Below are positions 29,069 through 38,576 of a DNA stretch of 64,000 nucleotides, piece after piece. A program made the translations under genes and the position numbers. The DNA lies in the NCBI GenBank assembly GCA_016711705.1, contig JADJSK010000003.1, forward strand, positions 62,001 through 126,000, read 5' to 3'. Numbering within the stretch: position 1 is the first letter of the stretch; every line of letters starts with the position of its first letter. The notes beneath the pieces were generated by a model. The model searched no databases. It was not told the origin of the DNA and saw nothing but the letters and a program-made list of their open reading frames with translations. The DNA is from Candidatus Brachybacter algidus. Lineage in GTDB: Bacteria; Bacteroidota; Bacteroidia; Chitinophagales; Saprospiraceae.

Positions 29069-29402
29069 AAACTGTTGTTGACATCCTATTAACCTGTTGA
29101 TTGGCATTTGCTGATTGTTAAAGTTACGATTTTCCCAAAGTTAGTTTATATTTGAGTCGCTTCATGCCAAAAGACTACAAATCTCATTTAAACCCAACGT
29201 TCAGCTTTCATAGTTACGCATCATACGGAAAAAGCCTTCAATATTTAGAATATTCCAATTTTAAATAATCCTAACTTAAATTAAACATCATTAGGAGTGC
29301 CCATAATAAAATCAAACAAAAATAAATTGTAACCATTTCATTTTTTATTTACTCTAAGGTAGTATAAGACAATTATTATTATCAATTTAAAGTAACAAAA
29401 AA

Positions 29403-30068
29403 ATGAACACAAATTTAAGTTTTTCGAACAGTGTAAAAAGTATGTTTTTACTATTATTTATTGCAATTTCAACTATGTTGACCTTTTCAAGTTGCTCAAA
29501 GGATGACGACAACTTCAATTCATTGACTACTGAGAAATATGTTAAGTATGATAATGCCATGCATAAGTTATGGGCAGATCACATGCAATGGACTTATGCA
29601 ACCGTTGATGCTTATTTTAATAATCCTAATGCGCTAAATGCTCAATTAACAAGATTATTGAAAAACCAAGAAGATATTGGAGCAGCTATTGTACCTTATT
29701 ATGGGCAAGCAGCAGGTGATCAATTGGCTGTATTACTAAAAGGCCACATCAATGGAGCGGTTCCTGTCTTAGAAGCAGCAAAGAATAATGACCAAGCAGC
29801 ATTAGGTGTCGCGGTGACCAACTGGCGAGCTAACGCAAAAGAAATTGCAGACTTTCTCTCAGGGGCTAACCCACAATATTGGGAGCAATCTCACATGCGC
29901 GAACATATGGATTCACATATAACTCAAACTATAGCTTATTCGGTTGACCTACTTCAACAAAATTATAGCCAAGCCGTAATTGATTATGATGTAGCTTTTA
30001 ATCATATGATGCACCAAGCTACCTATTTAGCTGAAGGAATAGCAAAACAATATCCAAATAAATTCTAA
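29403..30068 (+). CDS. His-rich helical lipoprotein of unknown function
   Basis: A 221-residue lipoprotein with a signal segment ending FSSCSKDDD (lipid Cys at about 31). The mature part is almost all helix and looks like a four-helix bundle. His and acidic residues recur at helix positions: KLWADHMQWT, LLKGHINGAV, SHMREHMDSHITQ, NHMMHQATY. I recall relatives in Bacteroidota that carry the same LW.DH..W, LL..QVDIG and KQFP.KF motifs; they have no assigned function. A metal or ferritin-like site is possible but unproven. It stands alone and is closed by a perfect 25-base palindrome. Confidence 0.7.
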   Translation: MNTNLSFSNSVKSMFLLLFIAISTMLTFSSCSKDDDNFNSLTTEKYVKYDNAMHKLWADHMQWTYATVDAYFNNPNALNAQLTRLLKNQEDIGAAIVPYYGQAAGDQLAVLLKGHINGAVPVLEAAKNNDQAALGVAVTNWRANAKEIADFLSGANPQYWEQSHMREHMDSHITQTIAYSVDLLQQNYSQAVIDYDVAFNHMMHQATYLAEGIAKQYPNKF

Positions 30069-30084
30069 AATTGCTTTTAATTAG

Positions 30085-30135
30085 AATACAATACTGAGTT
30101 AATAAATTAATAATTTATTAACTCAGTATTGTATT
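30085..30135. terminator. Perfect 25-bp-arm palindrome, likely bidirectional terminator
   Basis: The left arm begins AATACAATACTGAGTTAAT and the right arm is its exact complement, with a single A at the centre. It lies 17 bases after the stop of the His-rich lipoprotein gene. The stem is unusually long for a terminator, and T/A-rich ends flank it on both sides. Confidence 0.65.
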
Positions 30136-30798
30136 TCTAAAAACAAAAGGAATGGATATAAAAAACAATTCAACGAGTAAGCAATTGCTGCTTGGTAGCA
30201 TTATGGAATTATGCATTTAATGAATGGTATGAAAGTCAGTCCGATAAATATTTTCAATTACTTTTATTTTCTTGTCAAATATAAACTGAAAATCTAGATT
30301 TTGGAAAAGAATATGTGATTATGATCGAGAATATCTGGGGATATAATACGAAACGGAATTATATAATAGACCGATATTTTGCCTTATAATACCGAGCTTT
30401 ACAATACCGAGCTGCCTTCGTTTTGGGCTGCCATAGCAGGCCCATTAGGAAACCCTATTCGGTATGAAAGTCGTTTGTCCAAATTTATATTGACTATTAC
30501 GAATTTCTATTCGGTATAAATCGCAAGAACAAATCATATTGTTCAGAAAGATTGAGAAAGAAGAAATTGAAATAGTAAGAATACTTCACGTTCTGCTGGA
30601 TTTATAGAGCAAGAGCTTCTGACAACAAAACTCGTTTTAATTTAATTAGCCTAGTACTTTACGAAACAACTTTGTTGAGTTAAAAACGTTAAGAAACATT
30701 GAAGTCACGCTTTTAAATGCAATAAGTTAGTGGCAAAAGAAAAGCAGAATAAAGCAAAATATTATTTAGATTTTGTATTTTTGATAAAAAAGTAAATC
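30136..30798. other. Gene-free accessory DNA
   Basis: About 660 bases without a supportable ORF. The words TACCGAGCT and ATTCGGTAT recur (around 30390-30510). A short readable stretch (LPSFWAAIAGPLGNPIRYES) lies near 30410-30470 but could not be tied to a family. It may be degraded coding DNA. Confidence 0.4.
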
Positions 30799-31026
30799 AT
30801 GAGAACGATTCATTTAAATATACCGGATTCTGTTGATTTGAAAGATTACGATTTTTCGATGATAATTGCGTCAAAACTATATGAAGATGCAAAATTAACG
30901 GCTGGACAAGCTGCAGAAATTGTTGGGCTCTCTAAAAGAGCCTTTTTAGAAGTACTTGGAAAATACGGTGTTTCAGTCTTTAGTAATTCTATCGATGACT
31001 TACATTCAGAAATTGAAAATGCCTAG
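30799..31026 (+). CDS. UPF0175 family antitoxin-like protein
   Basis: A 75-residue protein of the UPF0175 type, a small DNA-binding antitoxin-like fold. The N-terminal strand is IHLNIPDSVD and the helical core is KLYEDAKLTAGQAAEIVGLS then KRAFLEVLGKYGVSVF. It overlaps the next gene by eight bases (ATGCCTAG), typical for a toxin-antitoxin pair in which the first product represses the operon and blocks the second. The pair lies in accessory DNA between the restriction island and the nor locus. Confidence 0.82.
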   Translation: MRTIHLNIPDSVDLKDYDFSMIIASKLYEDAKLTAGQAAEIVGLSKRAFLEVLGKYGVSVFSNSIDDLHSEIENA

Positions 31027-31474
31027 AATTGTAATTTCAGATACAAGTACATTAATTCTTCTTGATAAAATAGGCGAACTCAATCTACTTCAGAAAGTTT
31101 ATGGCGAACTAGTTACTACTCCAGAAATTGCTGAAGAGTATGGGGTAACTTTACCTATCTGGATAAAGGTGCAGCCAGTTGGCGATAAAAAGTATAAAAC
31201 ATTCCTAGAAACACAGGTGGACTCTGGTGAGGCAAGCGCAATAGCATTAGCTACAGAATTCGAGCATGCAATATTAATATTGGACGACTTAAAAGCTCGG
31301 AAATTGGCTGTAAAATTAAAAATTCAAACAACAGGAACACTAGGAGTTATTCATAAAGCAAAACAGATGTCAATTATCCCAGAAGTAAAACCTTTAATTA
31401 ATAAGTTATTATTGACAAATTTTCGAATATCAAATCATATTATTGTCGAACTTCTGAAGTTAAATAACGAATAA
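31019..31474 (+). CDS. DUF3368 PIN-like toxin
   Basis: A protein of about 151 residues with the PIN-domain-like DUF3368 layout. VISDTSTLILLDKIGEL at the N-terminus holds the first acidic residue, VDSGEASAIALATE the middle Glu, and AILILDDLKARKLA the third acidic pair. These are the expected metal ligands of a PIN ribonuclease. The ATG at 31019 overlaps the UPF0175 stop and is preferred over the longer frame opening at 30956. UPF0175/DUF3368 pairs are recurrent putative toxin-antitoxin modules; RNA cleavage here is inferred. Confidence 0.82.
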   Translation: MPRIVISDTSTLILLDKIGELNLLQKVYGELVTTPEIAEEYGVTLPIWIKVQPVGDKKYKTFLETQVDSGEASAIALATEFEHAILILDDLKARKLAVKLKIQTTGTLGVIHKAKQMSIIPEVKPLINKLLLTNFRISNHIIVELLKLNNE

Positions 31475-31519
31475 TCTCTCAACCACTTTTCGTACTTTCA
31501 CCCAATATATATACCAACA

Positions 31520-32131
31520 ATGAAATCTAAACAAAAAGATTATTTTTCTGAAAAAGCAGCAGGTTTTGATGCAGAATCATCCATAACTCAAAATGTAGAA
31601 AGTATCGGATCGCATATATTACAGCAAATAAGCTTTACTAAGGACATGCATATCATGGATTTTGGTTCAGGTACCGGACTATTGTTATGTCAAATAGCAC
31701 CATTTGTCGGCAAAATAACAGCGGTCGATATTTCAGCATCTATGAATGACGTTTTACAAACAAAACTGGCTGCAATAGATTGCACGGTTGAATTATTGGA
31801 GATGGATCTAACAAAAGAAACCTTGGATACAAAATTCGATGGCATTATTTCGTCTATGACCATCCATCATATAGAGCATGTGCAGGAATTATTCATCAAA
31901 TTTTATTCCTTACTTAAAGATAAAGGAATCATAGCCATCGCCGATCTGGACGAAGAAGACGGCTCTTTTCACACTGAAGATACCGGAGTATTTCATAATG
32001 GTTTTGATAGAAATGAATTTTTAAATTTTGCAAAAAATGCCGGATTTAAAAACTTGAAAATTCAAACTGCCAGCACAGTAATTAAGCCAACAGGTAATTA
32101 TCCCGTTTTCTTATTAACAGGTCAAAAGTAA
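31520..32131 (+). CDS. Class I SAM-dependent methyltransferase
   Basis: A 203-residue single-domain methyltransferase. It shows motif I MDFGSGTGLLLCQIAP (about 45-60), the acidic end of strand 2 in ITAVDISASM (about 65-74) and a post-I pattern IISSMTIHHIEHVQELF (about 110-126), typical of the UbiE/Methyltransf_11 group that acts on small molecules. The substrate cannot be read from the sequence. It stands between the toxin-antitoxin pair and the nitric oxide reductase genes without an obvious operon link to either. Confidence 0.85.
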   Translation: MKSKQKDYFSEKAAGFDAESSITQNVESIGSHILQQISFTKDMHIMDFGSGTGLLLCQIAPFVGKITAVDISASMNDVLQTKLAAIDCTVELLEMDLTKETLDTKFDGIISSMTIHHIEHVQELFIKFYSLLKDKGIIAIADLDEEDGSFHTEDTGVFHNGFDRNEFLNFAKNAGFKNLKIQTASTVIKPTGNYPVFLLTGQK

Positions 32132-32556
32132 CGATCAATAAAAAATCTTCTCTTGGCTGTTAAGATAAAAGAATTCAATACCCCTACTATAATTCCATGC
32201 TATTCTGACTTACATTAAATTTTCCAATAATAGTGGGGTGGGGAAGCCTTTTTCTTGATGAATTGCCCTCAGTCTAATATTTGAAATACTCTCTAAACCC
32301 ATTGCGAAATCGCTGCTACAGCCTTATTTGATTCACTTTTGCAAATTTGTTAAATGTTGGATAAAAAATATTTTCACTTAAACATTAAAAATATTTAAGA
32401 TAAAATTGTCCGATTAGGTTTTTTTATTAACTTCGTTCGAAATATTAACAATCCGTTTACAAAACCTATATATATGGATTAAAACTTACCATTCAACTAC
32501 TGTTCAGACCGAACGCACAAAACCAATTAATTTTATAATCAAATAAAATAAACGAT
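32132..32556. other. Leader region of the nor locus
   Basis: About 425 bases without a gene, including an imperfect hairpin with ACCCCTACTAT against ATAGTGGGGT (about 32178-32240). It carries the candidate norC promoter near 32405-32435. Confidence 0.5.
32405..32435 (+). promoter_or_regulatory. Candidate Bacteroidota promoter for norCB
   Basis: ATTG at 32405-32408 and TAACTTCG at 32428-32435 are 19 bases apart. This matches the TTTG-N19-TANNTTTG pattern with one mismatch in each box. It lies about 120 bases before norC. Confidence 0.42.
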
Positions 32557-32997
32557 ATGTTATCAAAAAGCATGGCTCGCGCATTTTTCTTAGGAGGTAC
32601 GATTGTAACTTTTGCAATTTTCCTGGGACTTTCATGGAATACCTTAAGTAATGAAATTCCAAAAAACACACACCCAGAAAATATTACAAAAGAAGTTATT
32701 GCCGGAAAGCATTTGTGGGAGAAAAACAATTGTATGGGCTGCCATACGATAATGGGTGAAGGAGGATATTACGCACCTGAATTGACAAAAGTAGTTGAGC
32801 GCAGAGGCGAAGGCTATATCAAAGCAGTATTGATGTCTAAAGCTCCTTGGCAGCCACGTGGCAGAAAAATGGTCGCTTATGGTTTTTCTGATAAAGAGGC
32901 CACAGACCTTTATGAATTTATGAAATGGGTAGGTAATACAGATTTAAATGGCTTTCCCAAAAAACCAGAATATAACACAACTATAAACCCTAAATAA
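32557..32997 (+). CDS. norC: Nitric oxide reductase cytochrome c subunit
   Basis: NorC is the membrane-anchored mono-heme cytochrome c that feeds electrons to NorB in cNor-type nitric oxide reductase. The 146-residue protein has one N-terminal helix (about 8-28), the heme motif CMGCH (59-63) followed by TIMGEGGYYAPELTKV as in other NorC proteins, and a Met-containing segment RGRKMVAYGFSDKEA that should supply the distal ligand. It lies eight bases before norB, so both are cotranscribed. Confidence 0.96.
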   Translation: MLSKSMARAFFLGGTIVTFAIFLGLSWNTLSNEIPKNTHPENITKEVIAGKHLWEKNNCMGCHTIMGEGGYYAPELTKVVERRGEGYIKAVLMSKAPWQPRGRKMVAYGFSDKEATDLYEFMKWVGNTDLNGFPKKPEYNTTINPK

Positions 32998-33005
32998 TAT
33001 AAAAA

Positions 33006-34349
33006 ATGAAATATAAAACACAAAAACTTGCATATTGGTTTTTTGCATTATCGATGTTGCTGCTTACATTACAGTTGGTTTATGGCTTTATAATGGGATT
33101 CGCCAGGATCGATATGCAAGGATTGCATGACATTATTCCTTTTAACGTGGCCAGAGCTGTGCACACAAATTTATTAGTGATGTGGTTGCTTTCAGGGTTT
33201 ATGGGTGCAGCCTATTATATTATACCGGAAGAAGCAGAACATGAATTAGTTGCTGAGAAGTTAGGTTACATTCAACTCATTTCTTTTGCATTAGTTGGAG
33301 TTGCTGCCATCGTTGGATTTCATTTCAATATTTGGGAGGGAAGAAAATTTTTAGAAATTCCTAGACCATTAGATTGGCTGGTAGTAGTGAATGTGTTGAC
33401 TTTCTTAGGCATTATTTTAACAACGCTATATAAAGGTAAGAAAAGGACTACCACTGCATTAGTACTCACTATGGGGCTGGTCTTCGCTGCGTTATTATAT
33501 TTACCGGGGATGATTTGGTTCGACAATCAATCTATTGATTCATTCTTCAGATGGTGGGTTGTTCATCTTTGGGTTGAAGGCGTTTGGGAATTGATCATGG
33601 GTGGTATTTTGGCATTTCTACTTATAAAAATTACAGGAGTAGATAGAGAAGTAATTGAAAAATGGCTGTACGTAATTGTCGGTTTGACATTTATATCTGG
33701 AATTTTAGGAACCGGGCATCACTATTACTATATAGGTGCAGGTAAGATTTGGTTGATCGTCGGTGGTGTATTCTCTGCTTTAGAGCCGTTGGCATTTTTG
33801 GGAATGGCGCTATTTGCTGTTGCAATGTATAGAAAAGGCGAAAAAAGACATCCAAATAAAATAGCTTTAAGTTGGACATTAGGTACAGCAATTGTTTCAT
33901 TTGTAGGTGCCGGGCTTTTAGGTTTTGCACATACTATTCCGCAAGTAAATATGTACACACATGGCACATTAGTTACAGCGATGCATGGTCACCTGGCTTT
34001 CTGGGGAGCTTATGCAATGATAGTTCTGGCCATCATTAGTTATGCTATGCCTAATTTAACAGGTAGAAAACTATATGATACAAAAACGGGTGTTTTTGCT
34101 TTTTGGCTTTCAAATATTGGTATGGTCGGTATGACAGTTGCATTCGGTGTCGCCGGTGTTGCTCAGGTCTATTTGGAAAGAAAGATGGGTATGGAATTTG
34201 GAATAGTTCAACAAGAGATCAAACCTCACTTTGTTGTCCTATTGCTTTGTGCTACCATGTTTGCTTCAGGTATTTGTCTTTACCTATACGAGTTTATTCA
34301 ATACGGCAGACCAAATGATGAAGCATTAGAAGTTAATACTGTTCATTAA
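33006..34349 (+). CDS. norB: Nitric oxide reductase catalytic subunit
   Basis: NorB reduces two NO to N2O at a heme b3-FeB centre in the membrane. The 447-residue protein has about 12 helices and no quinol-binding N-terminal extension, so it is cNor rather than qNor. Conserved elements are VHTNLLVMWLLSGFMGA (heme b ligand His), VHLWVEGVWELIMGG (FeB His and the catalytic Glu), GTGHHYYYIG (FeB His pair) and MHGHLAFWGAYAM (heme ligands). Accessory genes norQ and norD follow after a 480-base gap. Confidence 0.97.
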   Translation: MKYKTQKLAYWFFALSMLLLTLQLVYGFIMGFARIDMQGLHDIIPFNVARAVHTNLLVMWLLSGFMGAAYYIIPEEAEHELVAEKLGYIQLISFALVGVAAIVGFHFNIWEGRKFLEIPRPLDWLVVVNVLTFLGIILTTLYKGKKRTTTALVLTMGLVFAALLYLPGMIWFDNQSIDSFFRWWVVHLWVEGVWELIMGGILAFLLIKITGVDREVIEKWLYVIVGLTFISGILGTGHHYYYIGAGKIWLIVGGVFSALEPLAFLGMALFAVAMYRKGEKRHPNKIALSWTLGTAIVSFVGAGLLGFAHTIPQVNMYTHGTLVTAMHGHLAFWGAYAMIVLAIISYAMPNLTGRKLYDTKTGVFAFWLSNIGMVGMTVAFGVAGVAQVYLERKMGMEFGIVQQEIKPHFVVLLLCATMFASGICLYLYEFIQYGRPNDEALEVNTVH

Positions 34350-34827
34350 GTACGTAGAGGATAAATTTTAGATTTTAGATTTTAGATAGTAAATAGTAAA
34401 TGGCTGATTTTAGATGGTAGATTTTAGATGGTCGTTAGTTAATAGAATCTTCGTTTTTCTATAAATAGATATTAAAGAAAATATTTTATTGACATTTATC
34501 CATTTATAATTAAATATTCAAATAATAAAGGACTGACAGATCTGCGCTTCCCCTCTGGCAGATGCTTGCCCGCGAAAAAAGGCGGGGGTGCCGACAGGCG
34601 GGGTGTTGATTTACTCGAATAAGGCTACATTTATTCTAATATCCATAGACAAAAAAATAGAAAATTAATATATCTATTCTTTAACTTCTGTTAACCAAAA
34701 CTATCTCTCAAAGCGCTTAGTTATGTCATTTAGTCCTACCTTAGACAAATGACTTAACTAAGCCTTTTTAATGAAGCTTAAATTATTTATCAAAATTGAA
34801 AATGAATTTTATTTTAAAAAATTATGA
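34350..34827. repeat. Repeat-bearing gap between norB and norQ
   Basis: Contains a heptamer-phased run (34370-34434: AGATTTT, AGATAGT, AAATAGT, AGATGGT units), and a GC-rich dispersed hairpin at 34550-34607 (CCCCTCTGGCAG, then GGCGGGGTGT) related to the one at 3449. No gene is seen. The CACTTAGT-like palindrome GCGCTTAGTTATGTCATT onward is AT-rich leader DNA for norQ. Confidence 0.65.
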
Positions 34828-35604
34828 ATGAATATTAGTCCATATTATCAGGCAACAGGTAAAGAAATTGAAGTATTTGAAAAGGCATATGAAAACAAAC
34901 TTCCTGTGCTTTTAAAAGGTCCAACCGGAACCGGCAAAAGTAGATTTGTTGAATTTATAGCATACCATTTAAAGAAAGATTTAATTACGATTAGTTGTCA
35001 TGAGGAAACGTCTTCTACAGATTTAATCGGTCGTTTTATTATTAAAGGTGCGGAAACTATTTGGTTGGATGGCCCTCTGATCACTGCCATGAAAGGTGGA
35101 TCAATTATTTATTTGGATGAAATCGCCGAAGCAAGACCGGATGTTATTGTGGCGATACATCCATTGACTGATCACCGCAGAGAATTGTACATTGACAAAC
35201 TAGGTGAGACCATCAAAGCGCATGAAGATTTTATGTTGGTAGCATCTTTTAACCCCGGATATCAAAAAGGATTTAAGGAATTAAAGCCATCTACAAGACA
35301 AAGATTTGTTGCAATGAGCTTTGTGTATCCGGATGCAAAATTGGAAGCTGAGATATTGGTAAAAGAAACCATGGTGGAAGAATCAATCGCAAAACAGTTA
35401 GTTAGTATTGCGACAAAGATCAGAAATCTGAAGGAACTTGGGCTTACTGAAACTGCATCGACAAGATTATTGGTGGATGCAGCGAAATTAATTCGAAGTG
35501 GATTGCCCAAACGATTGGCAGTAAAAGTGGCAATAATAGAGCCTTTGACAGACGATGAAGAAATCATTACAGCCTTAACAGATATGGCCAATTTGATGAT
35601 ATAA
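34828..35604 (+). CDS. norQ: MoxR-type AAA ATPase NorQ
   Basis: NorQ (CbbQ/NirQ family) works with NorD as a chaperone that inserts the FeB iron and activates NorB. The 258-residue protein has Walker A KGPTGTGKSR (about 30-39), the CbbQ-type DLIGRFIIKG (about 68-77), Walker B SIIYLDEIAEARPDV (about 91-105) and the sensor segment VASFNPGYQKGFKELKPSTRQRF. The gene is complete and lies one base before norD. Confidence 0.94.
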   Translation: MNISPYYQATGKEIEVFEKAYENKLPVLLKGPTGTGKSRFVEFIAYHLKKDLITISCHEETSSTDLIGRFIIKGAETIWLDGPLITAMKGGSIIYLDEIAEARPDVIVAIHPLTDHRRELYIDKLGETIKAHEDFMLVASFNPGYQKGFKELKPSTRQRFVAMSFVYPDAKLEAEILVKETMVEESIAKQLVSIATKIRNLKELGLTETASTRLLVDAAKLIRSGLPKRLAVKVAIIEPLTDDEEIITALTDMANLMI

Positions 35605-35605
35605 T

Positions 35606-37367
35606 ATGGCATTAGACGAATATTTATTTGGCAAAGTAGCTTCTTTTTTCAAGCAAAGAAATTTGAAAAACAATGAAGCCAGAGACAGGAAGGTTACTTT
35701 AGATGAACATAGACAGCGTTTTACTATTTTAGCGAGGGCTATTACTGGTCATTCTATCGAGTTATTTGCTGCCGAGAGAGAAGGTGGCTATAAAGGAAAT
35801 AGCTTTTTCTTGCCTAATTCTTTTGCCCAATTTCCGACGTTCGAGCAAAATTTAAGCTATTATTTCTATCGTATTATTTATTTGTCTGTCCAAAAGAATT
35901 TGAAATTAAATTGGTTCCAGTCCGGTGATATTCAAAATGATACTGCCCAACAAATGGCCATTCAAAATGCGCCTATAGTCCTGCAAGGTATACGAGAAGA
36001 ATTCCCTTTTGCAATTCAGATTCATGATGACTGTAGAGTTTTTTATCAGGATAATTTGCTACCAAAAAAAGCAGTAGATTATAGTTGGCTTTATGGCAAA
36101 GTGATGAAAGATAATCTTGAGGATGCTGCTTCCCAAAATCTTAAAAATTTTAATGATAAGTTTAAAACTATAGAAGATTCAGCACCCAAAACTACTCTAA
36201 AGTCAAAGCCTGTTGAGGAAATTGTGAGTATAGCAATTGATGAAAAGCAGCAGGAAGATTATGTCTTAAATCATAATTTTGAGAAAGTCGATACTGCGGA
36301 AGAATTTAGTGGTTCATGGCGAGATTTTGATGGGGATGACGAACTGGAAGATCATCAGGAAGCACTAGACGAGCTGAATATGAAATTTACAGTGAGAGTG
36401 GATGATGTGGCTCACAGTGTGTATCAATCTGACTTTATTGAGAATGCAACTGTTGCAGAAAGTGATGAACAAACAATGCTTGGGACACCAATCGCTTACC
36501 CGGAATGGGATTATAAAAAGCATCAATATAAAATAGATTTTTGTAAACTTTATCAGACGACTCAAGTAAAATCTGATGTAGATTATTACAAAAAAACTCT
36601 TTCAGAAAATGCTTCTACATTGCTTGGTTTGCGAAAGATGTTGACCAATGTCAATAATAAAATGTTGCAACAAAGAAGGCAAACTCAAGGTGATACTTTT
36701 GATATCGATGCTTTGACCGATTTATTCGTAGATGTCCACACAGGCCATACGCCTTCCGAAAATATCTATATATCAAACAGGAAAAAGGAAAAGGATATTT
36801 CTATTTTATTACTATTGGACATTAGTCTTTCAAGTGATAGTTATGCAGCGGGCAATAGGGTATTAGATGTTGAAAAGCAAACAGCTATTTTATTTGGCGA
36901 GATATTAAATGAATTTAATATTGATTTTTCGATCGATTGTTTTTATTCCAAAACCCGTAATTATTCCACTTATATGACGCTTAAAGGATTTGATGAAAGT
37001 TGGCAAAAAGCGAAGTATAAAGTTGGTTCTCCCGATCCAAGTGGTTATACGCGAATAGGTGTTGCTTTACGGCACTCCGGTTCAATAATTGAAACCCGAA
37101 AAACAAAAAATAAATGGATCATTTTATTGTCTGACGGCAAGCCAAAATGATTTTGATAGATATGAAGGAAAGTATGGCATTCAAGATGTGAAGCAAGCGA
37201 TTAGAGAATTGGGTGAAAAGCAGATCAACTCTTATGCATTGGCTATTGAAGCAAATGCTAAATTTTATTTGCCACAAATGTTTGGACAAAATCATTATCA
37301 GATTTTGTCTTCACCAAAAGAATTAATTACTTTGTTGGTGAAATTGTATGAAAAAATTAAAAATTGA
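35606..37367 (+). pseudogene. norD: NorD, von Willebrand factor A domain protein, frameshifted
   Basis: NorD is the VWA-domain partner of NorQ in nitric oxide reductase maturation. The span encodes about 585 residues in two frames, 35606-37150 and 37089-37367. The VWA domain begins ISILLLLDISLSSDS, a degenerate MIDAS DXSXS motif. It continues through DPSGYTRIGVALRHSG to IILLSDGKP, where the frame breaks. Removing one A from the four-A run at about 37145 gives SDGKPNDFDRYEGKYGI, the expected family sequence. The break is therefore a one-base homopolymer insertion. The downstream part is otherwise intact to its stop. Confidence 0.88.
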
Positions 37368-37392
37368 AAATCATAAAACTCCTGAAAGTAAG

Positions 37393-37974
37393 ATGAATAT
37401 AGAGTTGATACAGAACAAAGAAATAGATAACCCTCCCGGAGGTATTCTAATGTGGATAGTTATATTTTTAGAACTCTTGACATTCGGCATAGCGCTGGTA
37501 TTTATGATCATATTGAGCAAAGAAGAATCAGCAGTTTTTCACTCGAGTCGATTGATGTTAAATCCTGTGCTGGGTGCCACTAACTCTGTTGTGCTATTAA
37601 CTAGTGGATATTTTATGGCGGAGTCAGTTCGGTATTTCAGAGCGAAGAAGAATAGGAAAGCCAATACAACAATTAACATAGCCATGCTTTTAGGTGTGTT
37701 GTTTTTAATTATAAAGGGTGTTGAATATTATTTAAAGATAACTAGTGGTATTAGCCTTAGTACCAATACTTTCTTTTCATTTTATTGGTTGCTTACAGGA
37801 TTTCATTATATACATGTTATCGTCGGTTTGATCATTTTACTTGTTATTAAAAAATATAATCAACAAGAATCAACTGAAATCAATTTAGAATTTTACAGTG
37901 CGGGAGCCACCTTTTGGCACATGTGCGATTTGATATGGATCATTTTATTTCCTATACTATATCTACTTTTTTAA
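37393..37974 (+). CDS. norE: Cytochrome c oxidase subunit III-like protein NorE
   Basis: A membrane protein of about 193 residues with five helices of the COX3 fold, the usual form of NorE in nor clusters. NPPGGILMWIVIFLELLTFG at the start, HSSRLMLNP after the first helix, FYWLLTGFHYIHVIVGL in helix 4 and ATFWHMCDLIWIILFPILYL in the last helix are all COX3-like. The frame opens at 37348, overlapping norD, but the ATG at 37393 gives a better start. NorE is not catalytic; it is thought to stabilise or help assemble the NorBC complex. Confidence 0.85.
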   Translation: MNIELIQNKEIDNPPGGILMWIVIFLELLTFGIALVFMIILSKEESAVFHSSRLMLNPVLGATNSVVLLTSGYFMAESVRYFRAKKNRKANTTINIAMLLGVLFLIIKGVEYYLKITSGISLSTNTFFSFYWLLTGFHYIHVIVGLIILLVIKKYNQQESTEINLEFYSAGATFWHMCDLIWIILFPILYLLF

Positions 37975-37975
37975 T

Positions 37976-38215
37976 ATGAAAAAAAGCAATTTAATTACGA
38001 TAATAGTGCTAATCATTTTAAGTGCATTAGTAGCTATATTTTCACAGAACGAGGCATTGAAATCTTTTCTATTAATAGTATTTGTTATTAAATATCTTTT
38101 AGTGGTATTTAACTTTATGGAAATGAAATATGCGCATACCTTCTGGAAAGTTCTTATTATAATTTTCATTACAGGACTTTTTTCAACCATAATGATCATG
38201 AAAGGTGCTAACTAA
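37976..38215 (+). CDS. Small subunit IV-like membrane protein (NorF-like)
   Basis: A 79-residue protein with three hydrophobic segments and the short charged loop FMEMKYAHTFWKV seen in cytochrome oxidase subunit IV-like proteins. It starts one base after norE stops. In nor clusters a NorF or COX4-like protein often follows NorE. No direct function is known. It is the last gene of the plus-strand nor unit. Confidence 0.72.
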   Translation: MKKSNLITIIVLIILSALVAIFSQNEALKSFLLIVFVIKYLLVVFNFMEMKYAHTFWKVLIIIFITGLFSTIMIMKGAN

Positions 38216-38576
38216 AATTATTGATTTTCAGCAGACTTGACACCTTATAGAAATCCAATTTTGGAAAGAGTGAAAGAATTAAGTTGACAGACTTATTAAA
38301 CTTAAAATATCCTCTTGCTTCACCTTCCTTAATACTTTTTGGTATATCTATTCTTATATTTCTCCTCCTGCTTATACGGATACTATTACACATTGATTCT
38401 TGTGGCCTAATAAGTAGGTTGAAAATATTTCACCTTTTATGATATAAGTGCTGAATGAAAAGTATATTTTTATGTCCCGTTTATTTGGTTTTGATTTGAC
38501 GCTAAGTGATGGAGAAGCTGGATGAACGTTTTTAACCTAGTTCTATTCTATTCTTCCAAAATTAAAATCAAATCAA
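38216..38576. other. Gene-free stretch after the nor locus
   Basis: About 360 bases without a supported gene. A minus-strand frame (38208-38393) containing IKEGEARG has only a faint look of a degraded nuclease-family C-terminus and is not annotated. Confidence 0.45.

Noticed and set aside
33006..34349. cbb3 or qNor oxidase instead of cNorB
   Set aside because: 447 residues, no quinol-binding extension, a NorC gene directly upstream and NorQ/NorD downstream.
38208..38393. Minus-strand frame resembling a PD-(D/E)XK transposase-nuclease C-terminus
   Set aside because: Only IKEGEARG is suggestive; too short and no catalytic residues.
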